From: Domibacillus iocasae
GTDB taxonomy: Bacteria; Bacillota; Bacilli; Bacillales; Domibacillaceae
DNA length: 64,000 bases
Direction of reading: 5' to 3'
Assembly: GCF_001750285.1 (NCBI RefSeq)
Contig: NZ_MAMP01000001.1
Span: 62,001-126,000, forward strand
Shown here: positions 10,359-19,905 of the stretch, in pieces
Layout: every line of letters starts with the position of its first letter
How positions within the stretch are numbered: the first letter of the stretch is position 1
Made by a program: the position numbers and the translations under genes
Notes under the pieces: model-generated
What the model saw: only the letters and a program-made list of their open reading frames with translations
Database searches by the model: none
Told to the model about the DNA's origin: nothing

Positions 10359-11537
10359 TTAATTGATCAGTTCAAATATCCCGGCGGCTCCCATTCCGCC
10401 TCCGATACACATTGTGACAACACCAAATTGCTGATTACGGCGCTTTAATTCATGCAGCAGCGTGAGCGTCAGCTTCGTTCCGGTGCAGCCGAGCGGATGA
10501 CCAAGTGCAATTGCGCCGCCATTCACATTCACTTTATCTTCATCAAGCCCGAGTTCCCGAATGACTTGAATCGACTGGGAAGCAAATGCTTCGTTCAGCT
10601 CAAACAAATCAATATCGGACAACTCAAGACCGGCAAGCTTGAGCGCTTTTGGCACAGCCACGACCGGCCCAACACCCATAATTTCCGGCGGAACCCCTCC
10701 GACCGCAAATGAGCGAAACTTGGCGATTGGCTTTAATCCGAGTGATTCTGCCTGCTCCCGCTCCATCACCATGACTGCTGCTGCTCCGTCAGACGTTTGA
10801 GATGCGTTCCCTGCCGTAACCGATCCTGTAACCGAAAATGCAGGACGCAGCTTTGCCAGTCCTCCCATTGATGTTCCGTGGCGAACCCCTTCATCCATCG
10901 AAAACGTCACATGTTCTTCATGTATTTTATGATCAGTGCCCACTTGACGGAACGTGACATCCACCGGCACAATTTCATCAACAAACTTTCCTTCCTCAAT
11001 CGCGCGGGCGGCTTTTTCATGGCTCAAGACGGCAAAAGCATCCTGATCTGCTCGGGAAATGCCATATTTTTTAGCGACTTCTTCTGCTGTATGACCCATC
11101 GACATGTAATAGCCTGGCATTTCTTCTGCGATTTTAGCGTTTGGCCGAGCGACATGGCCCATCATTGGCACTAAGCTCATCGATTCCGTTCCGCCGGCAA
11201 TAATTGTGCTTGCATGGCCTAGCATGATCCGCTCTGCTGCATACGCGATCGACTGAAGACCGGATGAACAGTAGCGGTTGACTGTAATAGCCGGCACATC
11301 ATGTGAAAGCCCGGCGAGTGCGCCAATGTTCCGTGCTACATTTAATCCCTGCTCCGCTTCCGGCATCGCACAGCCAATAATCAAATCGTCAATTTCCCCA
11401 CCGTAATTTCCTGCCCGCTTGAGCGTTTCTTTTACGACCAGTGCACCTAGATCGTCAGGACGTGCATAACGAAGTGTTCCTTTTTTTGCCCGGCCGACCG
11501 GTGTCCGCGCTCCTGAAACAATAACCGCTTCTTTCAT
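10359..11537 (-). CDS. fadA: Acetyl-CoA C-acyltransferase (thiolase) FadA
   Basis: Thiolase that cleaves 3-ketoacyl-CoA in beta-oxidation, 392 aa. The nucleophilic Cys90 is in NRYCSSGLQS, the catalytic histidine is in GGAIALGHPLGCTG and the second Cys (377) in CIGGGMGAAG. It is 14 nt downstream of fadN. A 160-base gap to fadE holds no gene; fadE is still probably in the same transcript. Confidence 0.95.
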   Translation of the reverse strand: MKEAVIVSGARTPVGRAKKGTLRYARPDDLGALVVKETLKRAGNYGGEIDDLIIGCAMPEAEQGLNVARNIGALAGLSHDVPAITVNRYCSSGLQSIAYAAERIMLGHASTIIAGGTESMSLVPMMGHVARPNAKIAEEMPGYYMSMGHTAEEVAKKYGISRADQDAFAVLSHEKAARAIEEGKFVDEIVPVDVTFRQVGTDHKIHEEHVTFSMDEGVRHGTSMGGLAKLRPAFSVTGSVTAGNASQTSDGAAAVMVMEREQAESLGLKPIAKFRSFAVGGVPPEIMGVGPVVAVPKALKLAGLELSDIDLFELNEAFASQSIQVIRELGLDEDKVNVNGGAIALGHPLGCTGTKLTLTLLHELKRRNQQFGVVTMCIGGGMGAAGIFELIN

Positions 11538-11551
11538 TTTATTTCTCCCCT

Positions 11552-13864
11552 TTAATTACGAAGTGGTTTTCCTTTAACGAGCATATGCTGCATGCGCTGC
11601 TGTGTTCCCGGCATCGTGACAAGCTGCAAAAATGCTTCCCGTTCAAGCTCTAACAAGTATTCTTCATCAACGTTCGTTCCAAATGGTACGTTGCCGCCCG
11701 CAATAACCCAGGCGAGTTTTTTGGCAATCGTCAAGTCATGGTCAGAAATAAAACCGGATGCATGCATAGACTGGGCGCCTAAGAGCAAGGTCGCATAGCC
11801 GGTTTCCCCAGTGACCGGTATTTTTTTTCTGGCTGGTGCCGTATAGCCTCTATCCGCCAGATGAAGAGCGGCTTTTTTGGCGTCGTGTAAAAGATGGTCC
11901 TGATTGATGCTAATGCCATCTGAGCGATATAAAAAGTGATTGTCACGCGCTTCCGCAGCGGATGCGGAAACGTTCGCCATCGCAATCGTTTCGAATACTT
12001 TATTGGCAACTGCCTGCAGATCATAGTTCACACCGTCTGCCATTTGGTTTAAATGGCGAATATAAAGCTCCTTGTTGCCGCCTCCTCCAGGAATGAGACC
12101 CACGCCGACTTCAACAAGCCCCATATACGTTTCATGCGCTGCTTGAATATGTGCAGCCGGCAGGCATACTTCTGTTCCGCCGCCAAGCGTCATTCCAAAC
12201 GGTGCGGCTACAACCGGCTTTGAGCTGTATTTAATCTTCATCATCGCCTGCTGAAAGTGCTTTACGGTCATATCAATTTCCCATATGTCATCGTCTTGTG
12301 CCGCCATTAAAATCATCGCTAAATTCGCGCCGACACAGAAATTCTTCCCTTGGTTGCCGATGACGAGCGCTTTGTAATTTTCCTCCACTTCGTCTATAGA
12401 GGCGTTGATCATTTGAATAATATCCATGCCGATCGCGTTGTTTGGCGAAGTAAACTGAAGCAGTGCCACCCCGTCCCCGATATCGTGCAGGCGCGCACCG
12501 CTGTTTTCTTTAATCACCTTTGTTCCTTTACGCAAATGAATGACTTTTTCATTTTCCTCAAGCGGCTTGTAGGATTTCGAAGCAGGATCATAATACTGTC
12601 CGTCTTGGTAAAACGGACCATTCATTTCCTTTACCCAGCCTGAAACAGCCAGCCCTTCCGCTTCCATTTTTTCAACGGATTCTTTTACACCAATCTTATC
12701 CCATATTTCAAAGGGACCGTCGTTCCAGCCAAATCCCCATTTCATCGCCTGGTCAATCGACACGATGTCGTCAGCGATTTCGCCCGTAAGCTGAGCTGAA
12801 TAAAGAAGTGTCGGCGCAAGAATCTTCCAAAGAAATTGTCCTGCTTCGTCCTTTGCGTAAACGAGTGTTTTCCATTTGGCCGACCCTTTTTGCTGCTTTG
12901 CCATTTCAATTGAATTCGCTTTCATTCTCTTCCGTTCAACGTATTCCATCGTCGCGGCGTTCAACTCTAAAATTTCTTTTCCTTCTTTTTTGAAAAATCC
13001 CTGTCCTACTTTTGCGCCGATCCAGCCTTTTTCGTGCATGCGGGCAAGTACTTCCGGAACATCAAAAACAGCCTGTTCCTCTCCCGTTGTCTGGTCGTAC
13101 ACATTTTTCGCTACATGAATAAATGTGTCGAGACCGACCACATCGAGCGTCCGGAATGTGGCGCTTTTCGGTCTTCCAATCAGGGGACCTGTGATAGAAT
13201 CCACCTCGCCAAATGACAAATCCATTTCTTTCATAACGTGCATCGTTTTCAATAAACCGTATGTGCCAATCCGGTTGGCGATAAAATTCGGTGTGTCTTT
13301 CGCCAGTACGACTCCTTTGCCAAGGAGATTTTCACCAAACGATTTCATGTATGCTGTCACAGCTGGATCTGTATCGTCTGTCGGAATCACTTCGAGCAGT
13401 TTTAAATAACGGGGCGGGTTAAAAAAATGGGTACCGAGAAAATGTTTTTTAAAGTCGCCGCTCCGTCCTTCTTTCATCGCGTTTATTGAGATGCCGGATG
13501 TGTTTGATGAAACGATGCTGCCTTTTTTCCGGTGGGCATCTACAAGCTCAAAAATCGATTTTTTCACGTCAAGCCGTTCGACTACGACTTCAATAATCCA
13601 GTCTGCTTCCGCTAATTTGTTCAAATCATCTTCAAGATTACCTGCTGTAATGAGCGCCTCATTTTGTTTAGAGGCGAGCGGTGCGGGTTTTTGCTTAAAC
13701 AGCTTTTGGATAGCGCTTTCAGAAAGATGATTGCGATTTTCTGCTTTATCCGGTACGATATCGAGCAAAACGGATGGAATACCGATATTGGCCAGGTGCG
13801 CTGCAATACCAGACCCCATAACACCAGATCCGATCACGGCCGCTTTATGAATGTGCTGAACCAC
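11552..13864 (-). CDS. fadN: 3-hydroxyacyl-CoA dehydrogenase / enoyl-CoA hydratase FadN
   Basis: Bifunctional beta-oxidation enzyme, 770 aa. The N-terminal NAD-binding motif is GSGVMGSGIAAHLA (12-25), then the 3HCDH domains with HFFNPPRYLKLLEVIP and KDTPNFIANRIG, followed by a C-terminal crotonase-like domain (about 450 on) with GNQGKNFCVGANL and GLVEVGVGLIPGGGG. This dehydrogenase-first order is the FadN arrangement, opposite to E. coli FadB. GTG start after GAGGGGGA. Promoter carries a FadR box. Confidence 0.94.
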   Translation of the reverse strand: MVQHIHKAAVIGSGVMGSGIAAHLANIGIPSVLLDIVPDKAENRNHLSESAIQKLFKQKPAPLASKQNEALITAGNLEDDLNKLAEADWIIEVVVERLDVKKSIFELVDAHRKKGSIVSSNTSGISINAMKEGRSGDFKKHFLGTHFFNPPRYLKLLEVIPTDDTDPAVTAYMKSFGENLLGKGVVLAKDTPNFIANRIGTYGLLKTMHVMKEMDLSFGEVDSITGPLIGRPKSATFRTLDVVGLDTFIHVAKNVYDQTTGEEQAVFDVPEVLARMHEKGWIGAKVGQGFFKKEGKEILELNAATMEYVERKRMKANSIEMAKQQKGSAKWKTLVYAKDEAGQFLWKILAPTLLYSAQLTGEIADDIVSIDQAMKWGFGWNDGPFEIWDKIGVKESVEKMEAEGLAVSGWVKEMNGPFYQDGQYYDPASKSYKPLEENEKVIHLRKGTKVIKENSGARLHDIGDGVALLQFTSPNNAIGMDIIQMINASIDEVEENYKALVIGNQGKNFCVGANLAMILMAAQDDDIWEIDMTVKHFQQAMMKIKYSSKPVVAAPFGMTLGGGTEVCLPAAHIQAAHETYMGLVEVGVGLIPGGGGNKELYIRHLNQMADGVNYDLQAVANKVFETIAMANVSASAAEARDNHFLYRSDGISINQDHLLHDAKKAALHLADRGYTAPARKKIPVTGETGYATLLLGAQSMHASGFISDHDLTIAKKLAWVIAGGNVPFGTNVDEEYLLELEREAFLQLVTMPGTQQRMQHMLVKGKPLRN

Positions 13865-13880
13865 GTTCGTGTCCCCCTCT

Positions 13881-13898
13881 TGAATGAATACTCATTCA
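13881..13898. promoter_or_regulatory. FadR operator at the fadN promoter
   Basis: TGAATGAATACTCATTCA is a near-perfect palindrome matching the Bacillus FadR (TetR family) box TGAATGANTANTCATTCA. It lies just downstream of the predicted fadN -10 element, so bound FadR would block transcription until long-chain acyl-CoA releases it. The fadR gene is not in the window. Confidence 0.9.
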
Positions 13899-13912
13899 TT
13901 TATTATATTTTT

Positions 13913-13941
13913 ACTATACCTTACCTTTTTTTATATTTCAA
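13913..13941 (-). promoter_or_regulatory. Sigma-A promoter of fadN-fadA-fadE
   Basis: Minus strand TTGAAA (13941-13936), 17-base spacer, TATAGT (13918-13913). Transcription would start near 13906, immediately before the FadR box. Confidence 0.75.
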
Positions 13942-13988
13942 CTGTCACATGAGGGAAATTTTCGGGTAAACTAGTGGAAAGTTGATGG

Positions 13989-14030
13989 AGTGCCTGTTGT
14001 TTTGCTTTAATGCAATGGAGGTCAGGCACT
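13989..14030 (+). promoter_or_regulatory. Hairpin in the cls leader
   Basis: AGTGCCTG and CAGGCACT are perfect inverted copies with 26 bases between them, ending 10 bases before the cls ribosome binding site region. There is no T tract, so it is not an intrinsic terminator. It may stabilise or regulate the cls message. Confidence 0.45.
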
Positions 14031-14049
14031 GGGAAAGGATGTGACAGCC

Positions 14050-15576
14050 ATGAGAGAAAAGATTGTACAATTATTTGTCCTAGCTGCATTTGTTGGTCTT
14101 GTTTATTTTTCGATCCGTTTTTATTCGAATGAATTGTCGGTTGCGTTTACGTATTTAGCCGGTGGGATTTCGGTGTTTGTCGTGCTGAATCTGCTTCTGT
14201 TTGATTCAAGGGGCACGAATTCAAAAGTGGCTTGGAGTGCGCTCGTTCTCGCGTTCCCTCTGGCCGGTGCCGTTGTATACGCTGTGTTCGGACGCGATCC
14301 GAGAAGACGATTGATGCCGAAGCATGTAATTTCAGAAACAGTTAAATTTATTACAACAATGCGGCATCTCGGAAAGGAATGGGACATTTCGGAACAGCTT
14401 CCCGAAGCGAAAAATATCCGGAATATGACGGGCTTTGAAGCGCTTGCCGGCAATAAAGTAGATGTTTTAACAAATGGTGATGAAACGTTTCCTGCTATTT
14501 TAGAGGCGATCCGCCACGCAGAACACCATATTCATATTCAATATTATATTTTCAAAGATGATGAAATTTCTAAGCAAATACGTGATGCGCTCATTGAACG
14601 GGCAGAAGCAAATGTGCACGTGCGCTTTTTGTTTGACGGACTCGGTTCGTCCAGTCTGCCGAAATCGTTTTTAAAACCGCTCAGAGATGCGGGGGGTGAA
14701 GCGCATGCATTTGACTCCATCGTATCGCCCTGGCTGACGCGCACCGCCAATTTGCGAAACCACCGAAAAATGGTTGTGGTCGACGGTCACACCGGTTTTA
14801 CAGGCGGATTAAATGTGGGCGAAGAATACCGAAGCAATACGCCTCAATTCGAAGTGTGGCGCGATACTCACATTCGGATGGAAGGGCCGGCTGTCCGCCA
14901 GCTGCAAGAAGCTTTTATTACCGACTGGATTCATGCGACAGGTGCCAAGTCATCGCTGTTAGATGAATTAAAAGAGCCATTTCGATTTGAAGTGTATTTT
15001 CCTTCAAAGGTGCATGAAGCCAATCAAATGGTGCAGACCGTTTACGGGGGACCGTATAATGAGGAACGCGACGTACGCGATGCCATGATGGAAATGATTC
15101 AGTCAGCGGAAAAATCGATTTGGATCGCCTCTCCGTATTTCGTGCCAGATGATGAAGCACTTGCTGCCATCCGTGTTGCAGCCCGCAGCGGTAAAGATGT
15201 GCGTGTAATTGTACCGGGTAAAGGCGACCGGGCTATTTCGTTTTATGGAACGAATTCGTATTTTAAAGATTTACTCAGCGCTGGCGTAAAAGTGTTTTCG
15301 TATCGTGATGATTCTTTTATTCATGCTAAAGTGTTATTAATTGATAATGTGCATGCTATTGTCGGGACGGCCAATTTCGATGTCCGCAGTTTCCGGTTGA
15401 ACCATGAATTGATGACATTTTTATATAACCGGACACCTGCTGTCGAAAAAATTGAAATTGATTTTCTTCATGACTTTTCTGAATCTGTTCCGGTCAGCCG
15501 CGAACGTTACGAACATCGCACGTTTCTAAAACGAATTGGCGAATCACTAGCCCGTCTGCTGTCACCAATTTTGTAA
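14050..15576 (+). CDS. cls: Cardiolipin synthase
   Basis: Membrane phospholipase D-family enzyme that condenses two phosphatidylglycerols into cardiolipin. About 508 aa from the ATG at 14050, with AAAGGA ten bases upstream; a GTG at 14041 is in frame but too close to that site. Two N-terminal hydrophobic spans come first (about 5-24 and 31-52). The two HKD motifs are HRKMVVVD (from about 238) and HAKVLLID (from about 425), each followed by the Gly/Asn-containing tail (GGLN, GTANFD). Monocistronic with its own terminator. Confidence 0.94.
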   Translation: MREKIVQLFVLAAFVGLVYFSIRFYSNELSVAFTYLAGGISVFVVLNLLLFDSRGTNSKVAWSALVLAFPLAGAVVYAVFGRDPRRRLMPKHVISETVKFITTMRHLGKEWDISEQLPEAKNIRNMTGFEALAGNKVDVLTNGDETFPAILEAIRHAEHHIHIQYYIFKDDEISKQIRDALIERAEANVHVRFLFDGLGSSSLPKSFLKPLRDAGGEAHAFDSIVSPWLTRTANLRNHRKMVVVDGHTGFTGGLNVGEEYRSNTPQFEVWRDTHIRMEGPAVRQLQEAFITDWIHATGAKSSLLDELKEPFRFEVYFPSKVHEANQMVQTVYGGPYNEERDVRDAMMEMIQSAEKSIWIASPYFVPDDEALAAIRVAARSGKDVRVIVPGKGDRAISFYGTNSYFKDLLSAGVKVFSYRDDSFIHAKVLLIDNVHAIVGTANFDVRSFRLNHELMTFLYNRTPAVEKIEIDFLHDFSESVPVSRERYEHRTFLKRIGESLARLLSPIL

Positions 15577-15612
15577 AAAACGGTCACCTTTTGCTAAGGT
15601 GACCGTTTTTTA
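15577..15612 (+). terminator. Terminator of cls
   Basis: AAAACGGTCACC/GGTGACCGTTTT long perfect stem with T run; it can also serve the convergent M20 peptidase gene. Confidence 0.9.
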
Positions 15613-15617
15613 TTGGA

Positions 15618-16682
15618 TTAAAACCCACAAATGTATTCTGTTAATATTTCTTTAAAGGTGAGTAATGATTCTGTTTCCACATATTCATTCTTTCCGTGAT
15701 GATTGGCACCGCATGGTCCAAATTCAACCGCCGGAATGCCGCGTGCCGCATAAAAACGTGTATCGGCTGTTCCATGCTGGCCAAACAGCTCGATGTTTCG
15801 CCCTCGTATATGCTCGGCTGTTTTTTGAAGCCTGACGATTAATGGATGATCTGGATTCGTTTGCACGGGCTCTCCTTCACTCAGCACCCGAATTGTCCCA
15901 TTTACCACTCCTTTTATTTCACTGAGCAACACAGCCGGATTCTGCCCCGGCAAATAGCGAATGTCAAGATCCATGATACAGCGATCCGGTACTTGATTAA
16001 TGGCCTGACCGGCTTGGATCCGGGCCAGATTAAGTGACGGATGCTCAAAATAAGGCGTACTTACATTAAAAATGGGCAGTGCTTCAATCTTCTTATATGT
16101 CTCAACGGCATTTAAGATGGCATTATCGCCAAGCCAGGGCCGGCTGCCGTGAGCGGAAACCCCTTCAATTTCTATTTCCAGCTGCAATAGGCCCTTTGCT
16201 TGTACAGCAATATCCAGATTCGTTGTTTCGCCACAAATAACAACGTCACCAATTAACCCATGCTCTACTAAATACTTTGTGCCTTTTTGCCCGCCTTTTT
16301 CTTCATCCGGTACAAGAGCGAGCATCACCTTGCACGGCAGCTCTTCTTGAACGAGCTCAGCCATCACATGCATCATTACCGCTACCGACCCGAGCATGTC
16401 AAAGCTGCCCCGTCCGTAAAGCTTTCCTTCCGCCACATATGGAATAAATTGATCCGGTCCGGCCGGCACGACATCTAAATGCCCATTTAAAATAACCGTC
16501 GGTCCTTCTTTTCCGATAATAGAAACGACACTTTTCAATCCTTCATTGTCAAGGACTCTCGCATGAACACCGTTCGCTGCCAGCCATTCTGAACAATATT
16601 CAGCGGCCGCGTTAATCCGGTCTTTTTCCACCGTTCGGAATTCAATCAATTTTCGTGTCAAAGATACAATTGATTCTTTCAT
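15618..16682 (-). CDS. M20-family metallopeptidase (ArgE/DapE-like)
   Basis: Cytosolic zinc hydrolase of the acetylornithine deacetylase/succinyl-diaminopimelate desuccinylase family, 354 aa. Metal ligands are visible in LNGHLDVVP (His and Asp), GRGSFDMLGS, DEEKGGQKG and the late HHGKNEYVE. The dimerisation lid domain lies in the middle (about 170-280, with GVSAHGSRPWLGDNA). The exact amide substrate cannot be told; in Bacillus related proteins act on formyl or acetyl compounds. Ends convergently with cls. Confidence 0.85.
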   Translation of the reverse strand: MKESIVSLTRKLIEFRTVEKDRINAAAEYCSEWLAANGVHARVLDNEGLKSVVSIIGKEGPTVILNGHLDVVPAGPDQFIPYVAEGKLYGRGSFDMLGSVAVMMHVMAELVQEELPCKVMLALVPDEEKGGQKGTKYLVEHGLIGDVVICGETTNLDIAVQAKGLLQLEIEIEGVSAHGSRPWLGDNAILNAVETYKKIEALPIFNVSTPYFEHPSLNLARIQAGQAINQVPDRCIMDLDIRYLPGQNPAVLLSEIKGVVNGTIRVLSEGEPVQTNPDHPLIVRLQKTAEHIRGRNIELFGQHGTADTRFYAARGIPAVEFGPCGANHHGKNEYVETESLLTFKEILTEYICGF

Positions 16683-16715
16683 CCACGCTCTCTCCTTTAC
16701 TGCAAAAACACTCTT

Positions 16716-16967
16716 TTATATAACTTCCTTTTGTCTGTGCAAATAAACATACAAAAAGAAGCTGAACAGTGCACAAAAAAGCGCACAAATACCGATAAAC
16801 GCACACGCAAGCGAATTAAATGAAAGAAGTGTGCCCATCTGAAAGGCATCGAGCTCAAAATCGGCTTGAATACGCGGCATTGCCGGTCCTTTTACATTTT
16901 CTGAAAAGCCAAAAATAAGAAAGCCTATGAACACCGTCGCCAGCATAAAAAAGTAATTCCATTCCAT
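16716..16967 (-). pseudogene. Remnant of an MFS transporter (N terminus fused to last segment)
   Basis: An 83-codon frame. Residues 5-45 look like the first helix and loop of a major facilitator protein (FGFSENVKGPAMPRIQADF, then MGTLLSFNSLACAF). After that it jumps to a short hydrophobic segment and a basic tail (YVYLHRQKEVI). Full transporters of this type have about 400 residues and 12 helices, so most of the gene is gone by internal deletion. A separate small membrane gene follows upstream. Inferred from pattern only; a genuine small membrane protein is the alternative. Confidence 0.5.
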
Positions 16968-16985
16968 TTCATTTTTTTAGTTCCT

Positions 16986-17201
16986 TTAAAAAATCAGCAT
17001 ATATCCGATGCCCATCATGCCGAGCGTCAGACCTGTCATTACAAGAAGCAGTTTGAGTTCCGGTGTGAACCGTTCTTTTTTCGCCTGGACGGTCGCTGGA
17101 ACAGCCTCGTTCTCTCTGCTGCGAAGCTCGTCCGCTTCTCTCTTTAAATAATCGTCCGGCGGCGTTCCATTTAAAAGCATATCGATGAGTGATTTTTTCA
17201 T
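16986..17201 (-). CDS. Small C-terminally anchored membrane protein
   Basis: 71 aa: a hydrophilic N-terminal half (MKKSLIDMLLNGTPPDDYL, then Glu/Arg-rich) and one hydrophobic C-terminal helix LKLLLVMTGLTLGMMGIGYM. GAAGAGGAT-type site before the ATG. It could be a tail-anchored protein. I do not recognise a family. Confidence 0.55.
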   Translation of the reverse strand: MKKSLIDMLLNGTPPDDYLKREADELRSRENEAVPATVQAKKERFTPELKLLLVMTGLTLGMMGIGYMLIF

Positions 17202-17256
17202 GTAATCCTCTTCTTTCCACCCTTTTCCGCATTATATCAAAACATCCGCAGCAAAA

Positions 17257-18180
17257 TCACTGCGGATGTTTAATCTCTATTTGGGTGGTTACGATGTCTT
17301 CTTCACCCGGCTGCAACACGCGTAATCCGGTCACATCAGGCGGAATATTCATGTTAAATGCATTTGTTATGCATGTATACGGTTCGGGGCAAAGAAAACC
17401 TTCACGCCCGTTTCCGTTATAAACGACCCAATGCTTAAACGAAGAATCAGTCCGGTACGTGACCGTACGACCCGCTTCTTTGTTATGTATGATCGCTTCA
17501 TTTTCCTGCTCAACAGCAGCAAATGCGTCATCCAGCGGCACGCCCTGTAAATTTTTATGCCGGAGCGGCTCACCTGGCACTTGTTCGCCCGTCGGAATCG
17601 CTTCTTCACTTAACGTCCACTGGCTTTTTTTCGTTAAAGAAAAGGTAGATACAGTTTCGTCAAATTGAAAAGCAGTATGATAGCCGATTCCCCAAGGAAA
17701 TGGCTCGCTGCCATTATTTTTCACAATAGCTCGCTGGCGTAAAACAGCGCCATCGAGTTCATACGTTAAATGAATGGACGCATCCTTATAAATTTCCGGC
17801 TCATAAAGCCCAATCGCTGTTTCAATCGTGATGAGGCCATTCTCTTCTTTTTGTGCTGTTACGTCCCACGGCTGATCATACACAAAACCGTGAATATGAT
17901 GTTTGCCTATTTCATTGATCGGAAATTCATGGGTGACATTGTTAAACGTAAACGTTCCGCCTTCGATTCGGTTCGGCGGAAACAACACTGGAATGCCGTG
18001 CAAAATCGGGCTCTCTTTTAACGCCGCAAAAGAAGCCGGTTTAACGAGCAATTCCTGTCCTGTTTTCAAATCAACCAATGAAATGACATTGCTTCCGAAC
18101 GACGGGATGAGAAGCAATTGAAGATGATCGTTAGACGCTTGAATCGCCTCAATGCCATCAAATAGTACGTGCTCAATCAT
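17257..18180 (-). CDS. Aldose 1-epimerase family protein
   Basis: 307 aa with the beta-sandwich mutarotase pattern: SFGSNVISLVDLKTGQELL near the start, LFPPNRIEGGTF, KHHIHGFVYDQPW with the catalytic-type histidine, and PFPWGIGYHTAFQF for the second histidine. It should interconvert sugar anomers, probably in the cytosol. AAAGGGG site 8 bases before the ATG. It lies 12 bases downstream of a truncated sugar kinase on the same strand, suggesting both belonged to a sugar catabolic operon. Confidence 0.85.
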   Translation of the reverse strand: MIEHVLFDGIEAIQASNDHLQLLLIPSFGSNVISLVDLKTGQELLVKPASFAALKESPILHGIPVLFPPNRIEGGTFTFNNVTHEFPINEIGKHHIHGFVYDQPWDVTAQKEENGLITIETAIGLYEPEIYKDASIHLTYELDGAVLRQRAIVKNNGSEPFPWGIGYHTAFQFDETVSTFSLTKKSQWTLSEEAIPTGEQVPGEPLRHKNLQGVPLDDAFAAVEQENEAIIHNKEAGRTVTYRTDSSFKHWVVYNGNGREGFLCPEPYTCITNAFNMNIPPDVTGLRVLQPGEEDIVTTQIEIKHPQ

Positions 18181-18192
18181 AAGAAAACCCCT

Positions 18193-18747
18193 TTACGAGC
18201 GAAATGACTGCAGTTGTTCGTTAATGTCCTTTGTTTGATCATACACTCTCTGATAAATAGAAAACAATGATCGATATTGCTTTGCCCGTTCCGAATCCGG
18301 TTTAAACGTCTGTCCTTCTTTAATGAATACATTTGAGCACTGTTCGAGAGAATCAAATATTCCGCTTCCGGCCGCCGCAATCATCGCAGCGCCCATCGCC
18401 GGCCCTTGTTCGTTTTGTAGCTTCACAACTTTCGCATCGAAAATATCCGCCTGCATTTGCAGCCATACATCATTCTTCGCTCCGCAGCCGATTGAAATCA
18501 CCGTATCGACCATTTTCCCTTCATTTCGGAACATTTCAATAGATTCCTGTAAAGAGAACGTAATACCTTCCAAGACGTCTCTCGCAAAATGGGCTCTCGT
18601 ATGGATACTGTCAATGCCAATGAAACTTGCCTGGATGACTGAATCCGGATGAGGCGTCCTCTCACCAATTAAATAAGGAGTATATAGGAGCCCGCCAGCG
18701 CCCGGTGGAATGGCCCCAACCTCTGCCAGCATCTCATCTTTAGCTCC
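18193..18747 (-). pseudogene. Truncated FGGY sugar kinase (xylulokinase-like C-terminal part)
   Basis: About 180 codons matching the second half of an FGGY carbohydrate kinase: PPGAGGLLYTPYLIGERTPH, GCGAKNDVWLQMQADIF and EQGPAMGAAMIAA. Intact xylulokinases have about 500 residues; the frame is closed by a TAG at 18750-18748 and the N-terminal ATPase half is absent. Sequence just upstream is unrelated. It cannot be active as a kinase. An inactive remnant beside the epimerase is the best reading. Confidence 0.85.
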
Positions 18748-18871
18748 CTAGCAAATATTGATTCAAGATTGTTTTTAAATTTCCCTGCCGACCTGAACAA
18801 TTTTGAATTTGGCTGTTTTCAAGTGCATATTTTTCAAGCGAGCGGAAATCAACGCGCCCTTTCTTTCGCAT
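18740..18871 (-). CDS. Short frame next to the kinase break point, unknown
   Basis: 43 codons, [19 protein letters not shown]... ending YLLGS, which overlaps the truncated end of the kinase fragment. It may be part of the DNA that replaced the kinase 5' half, possibly a broken gene. No recognised family and no clear ribosome binding site. The remaining gap to 19160 holds a hairpin at about 18986-19012 (ATGCGCCA/TGGCGCAT plus T run on the minus strand) and no convincing gene. Confidence 0.25.
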   Translation of the reverse strand: MRKKGRVDFRSLEKYALENSQIQNCSGRQGNLKTILNQYLLGS

Positions 18872-19162
18872 AATTCAAATGACGCTTCAACCCGTGCTTT
18901 GGCCAAGCGGCGGCTTTTACAGGAGGTTATTCATTATGAATGTCCGCTTCGATATATGTTACGCGTTTCTCCCTTCGTCCCTTGGAAAAAATGCGCCAGC
19001 ACTTGGCGCATGTTCGATGATGATTGAACCGTTTACTAATGGCATTACAGCATAAATCAAGTTGGCGCGACTTTTATATTATTGCTCCCTCCTACTAACA
19101 CAGTATCGTGCCTTTTTTGATGAAGTGTGCCATCACTCCAAGAAATGCCGCTATCACGGCAT

Positions 19163-19196
19163 AAGAAAAGAGAGACAGGGGATGTCTCTCTTTTTT
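19163..19196 (-). terminator. Terminator of the lutABC operon
   Basis: AAAGAGAGACA/TGTCTCTCTTT stem with T tract directly after the lutC stop. Confidence 0.85.
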
Positions 19197-19905
19197 ACAT
19201 ATCTTCTATTACAATATAAGCGGCTTTCACCGGTCCATGCACGCCAACCACGAGGTTCATTTCGATGTCGGCGGAATTGCTTGGACCGGTGATGAAATTA
19301 ATGCACGAAGGAATAGTTTCCCCGGCCTGGACGCGGCGGGAAATTTCTTGCGCTGCCTGCGTCATGCGCGGCACAATCGTACTTTTCGGGATAATCGCAA
19401 TATATTTATGCGGCAGCAAACTGATAGAACGGCCTTTTCCTGCACCGGAAAATAAAACGACTGTGCCGGATTCCGCAAGTGTTATGTCACTGAACGTAAT
19501 GCCGACATTCGCCCGCTCCGCTTCCGCTACATTTTTCTTCCCGCGGGCAGCATTCCATTCGTTTACTTCAATGTTGCGGGCCGGCCAGGCTTCGTTGATC
19601 AATCCATCGAGACCAAATTCAATGAAACGCGGGTCCTGCCAAATTGAAACCGGTCCGCCTCCATATAAGTTCACAGTCGCTTCCAGTACGTCTGCCAATT
19701 TGCTGCCGTTCGTTTCAATAAGTTCGGTATGAATAAGCTGGCACTGGTCGCGAAACACGGTCATCAGTTCATCCGGTGTTTTATCCGTCAGCGTTTTATC
19801 CTGCGGGCGGAACTGCCAGTTGCGCTCCGGCTTCACGCTTGTATTGCGGCTGCGGCCAAGCTGCGCAGCTACATTGTTTAAAAAAGAATCACGGTTGTGG
19901 ATCAT
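19195..19905 (-). CDS. lutC: L-lactate utilisation protein LutC
   Basis: 236 aa, LUD (lactate utilisation) domain protein of the LutABC L-lactate oxidation complex. Signatures are [19 protein letters not shown] and [20 protein letters not shown]. The start ATGA overlaps the lutB stop. Last gene of lutA-lutB-lutC, so its level should follow LutR control. Confidence 0.93.
   Translation of the reverse strand: MIHNRDSFLNNVAAQLGRSRNTSVKPERNWQFRPQDKTLTDKTPDELMTVFRDQCQLIHTELIETNGSKLADVLEATVNLYGGGPVSIWQDPRFIEFGLDGLINEAWPARNIEVNEWNAARGKKNVAEAERANVGITFSDITLAESGTVVLFSGAGKGRSISLLPHKYIAIIPKSTIVPRMTQAAQEISRRVQAGETIPSCINFITGPSNSADIEMNLVVGVHGPVKAAYIVIEDM

Noticed and set aside
16969-17232. 87-codon minus-strand frame
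   Set aside because: It overlaps the better-supported 71-aa membrane protein in another phase and reads as low-complexity basic text.
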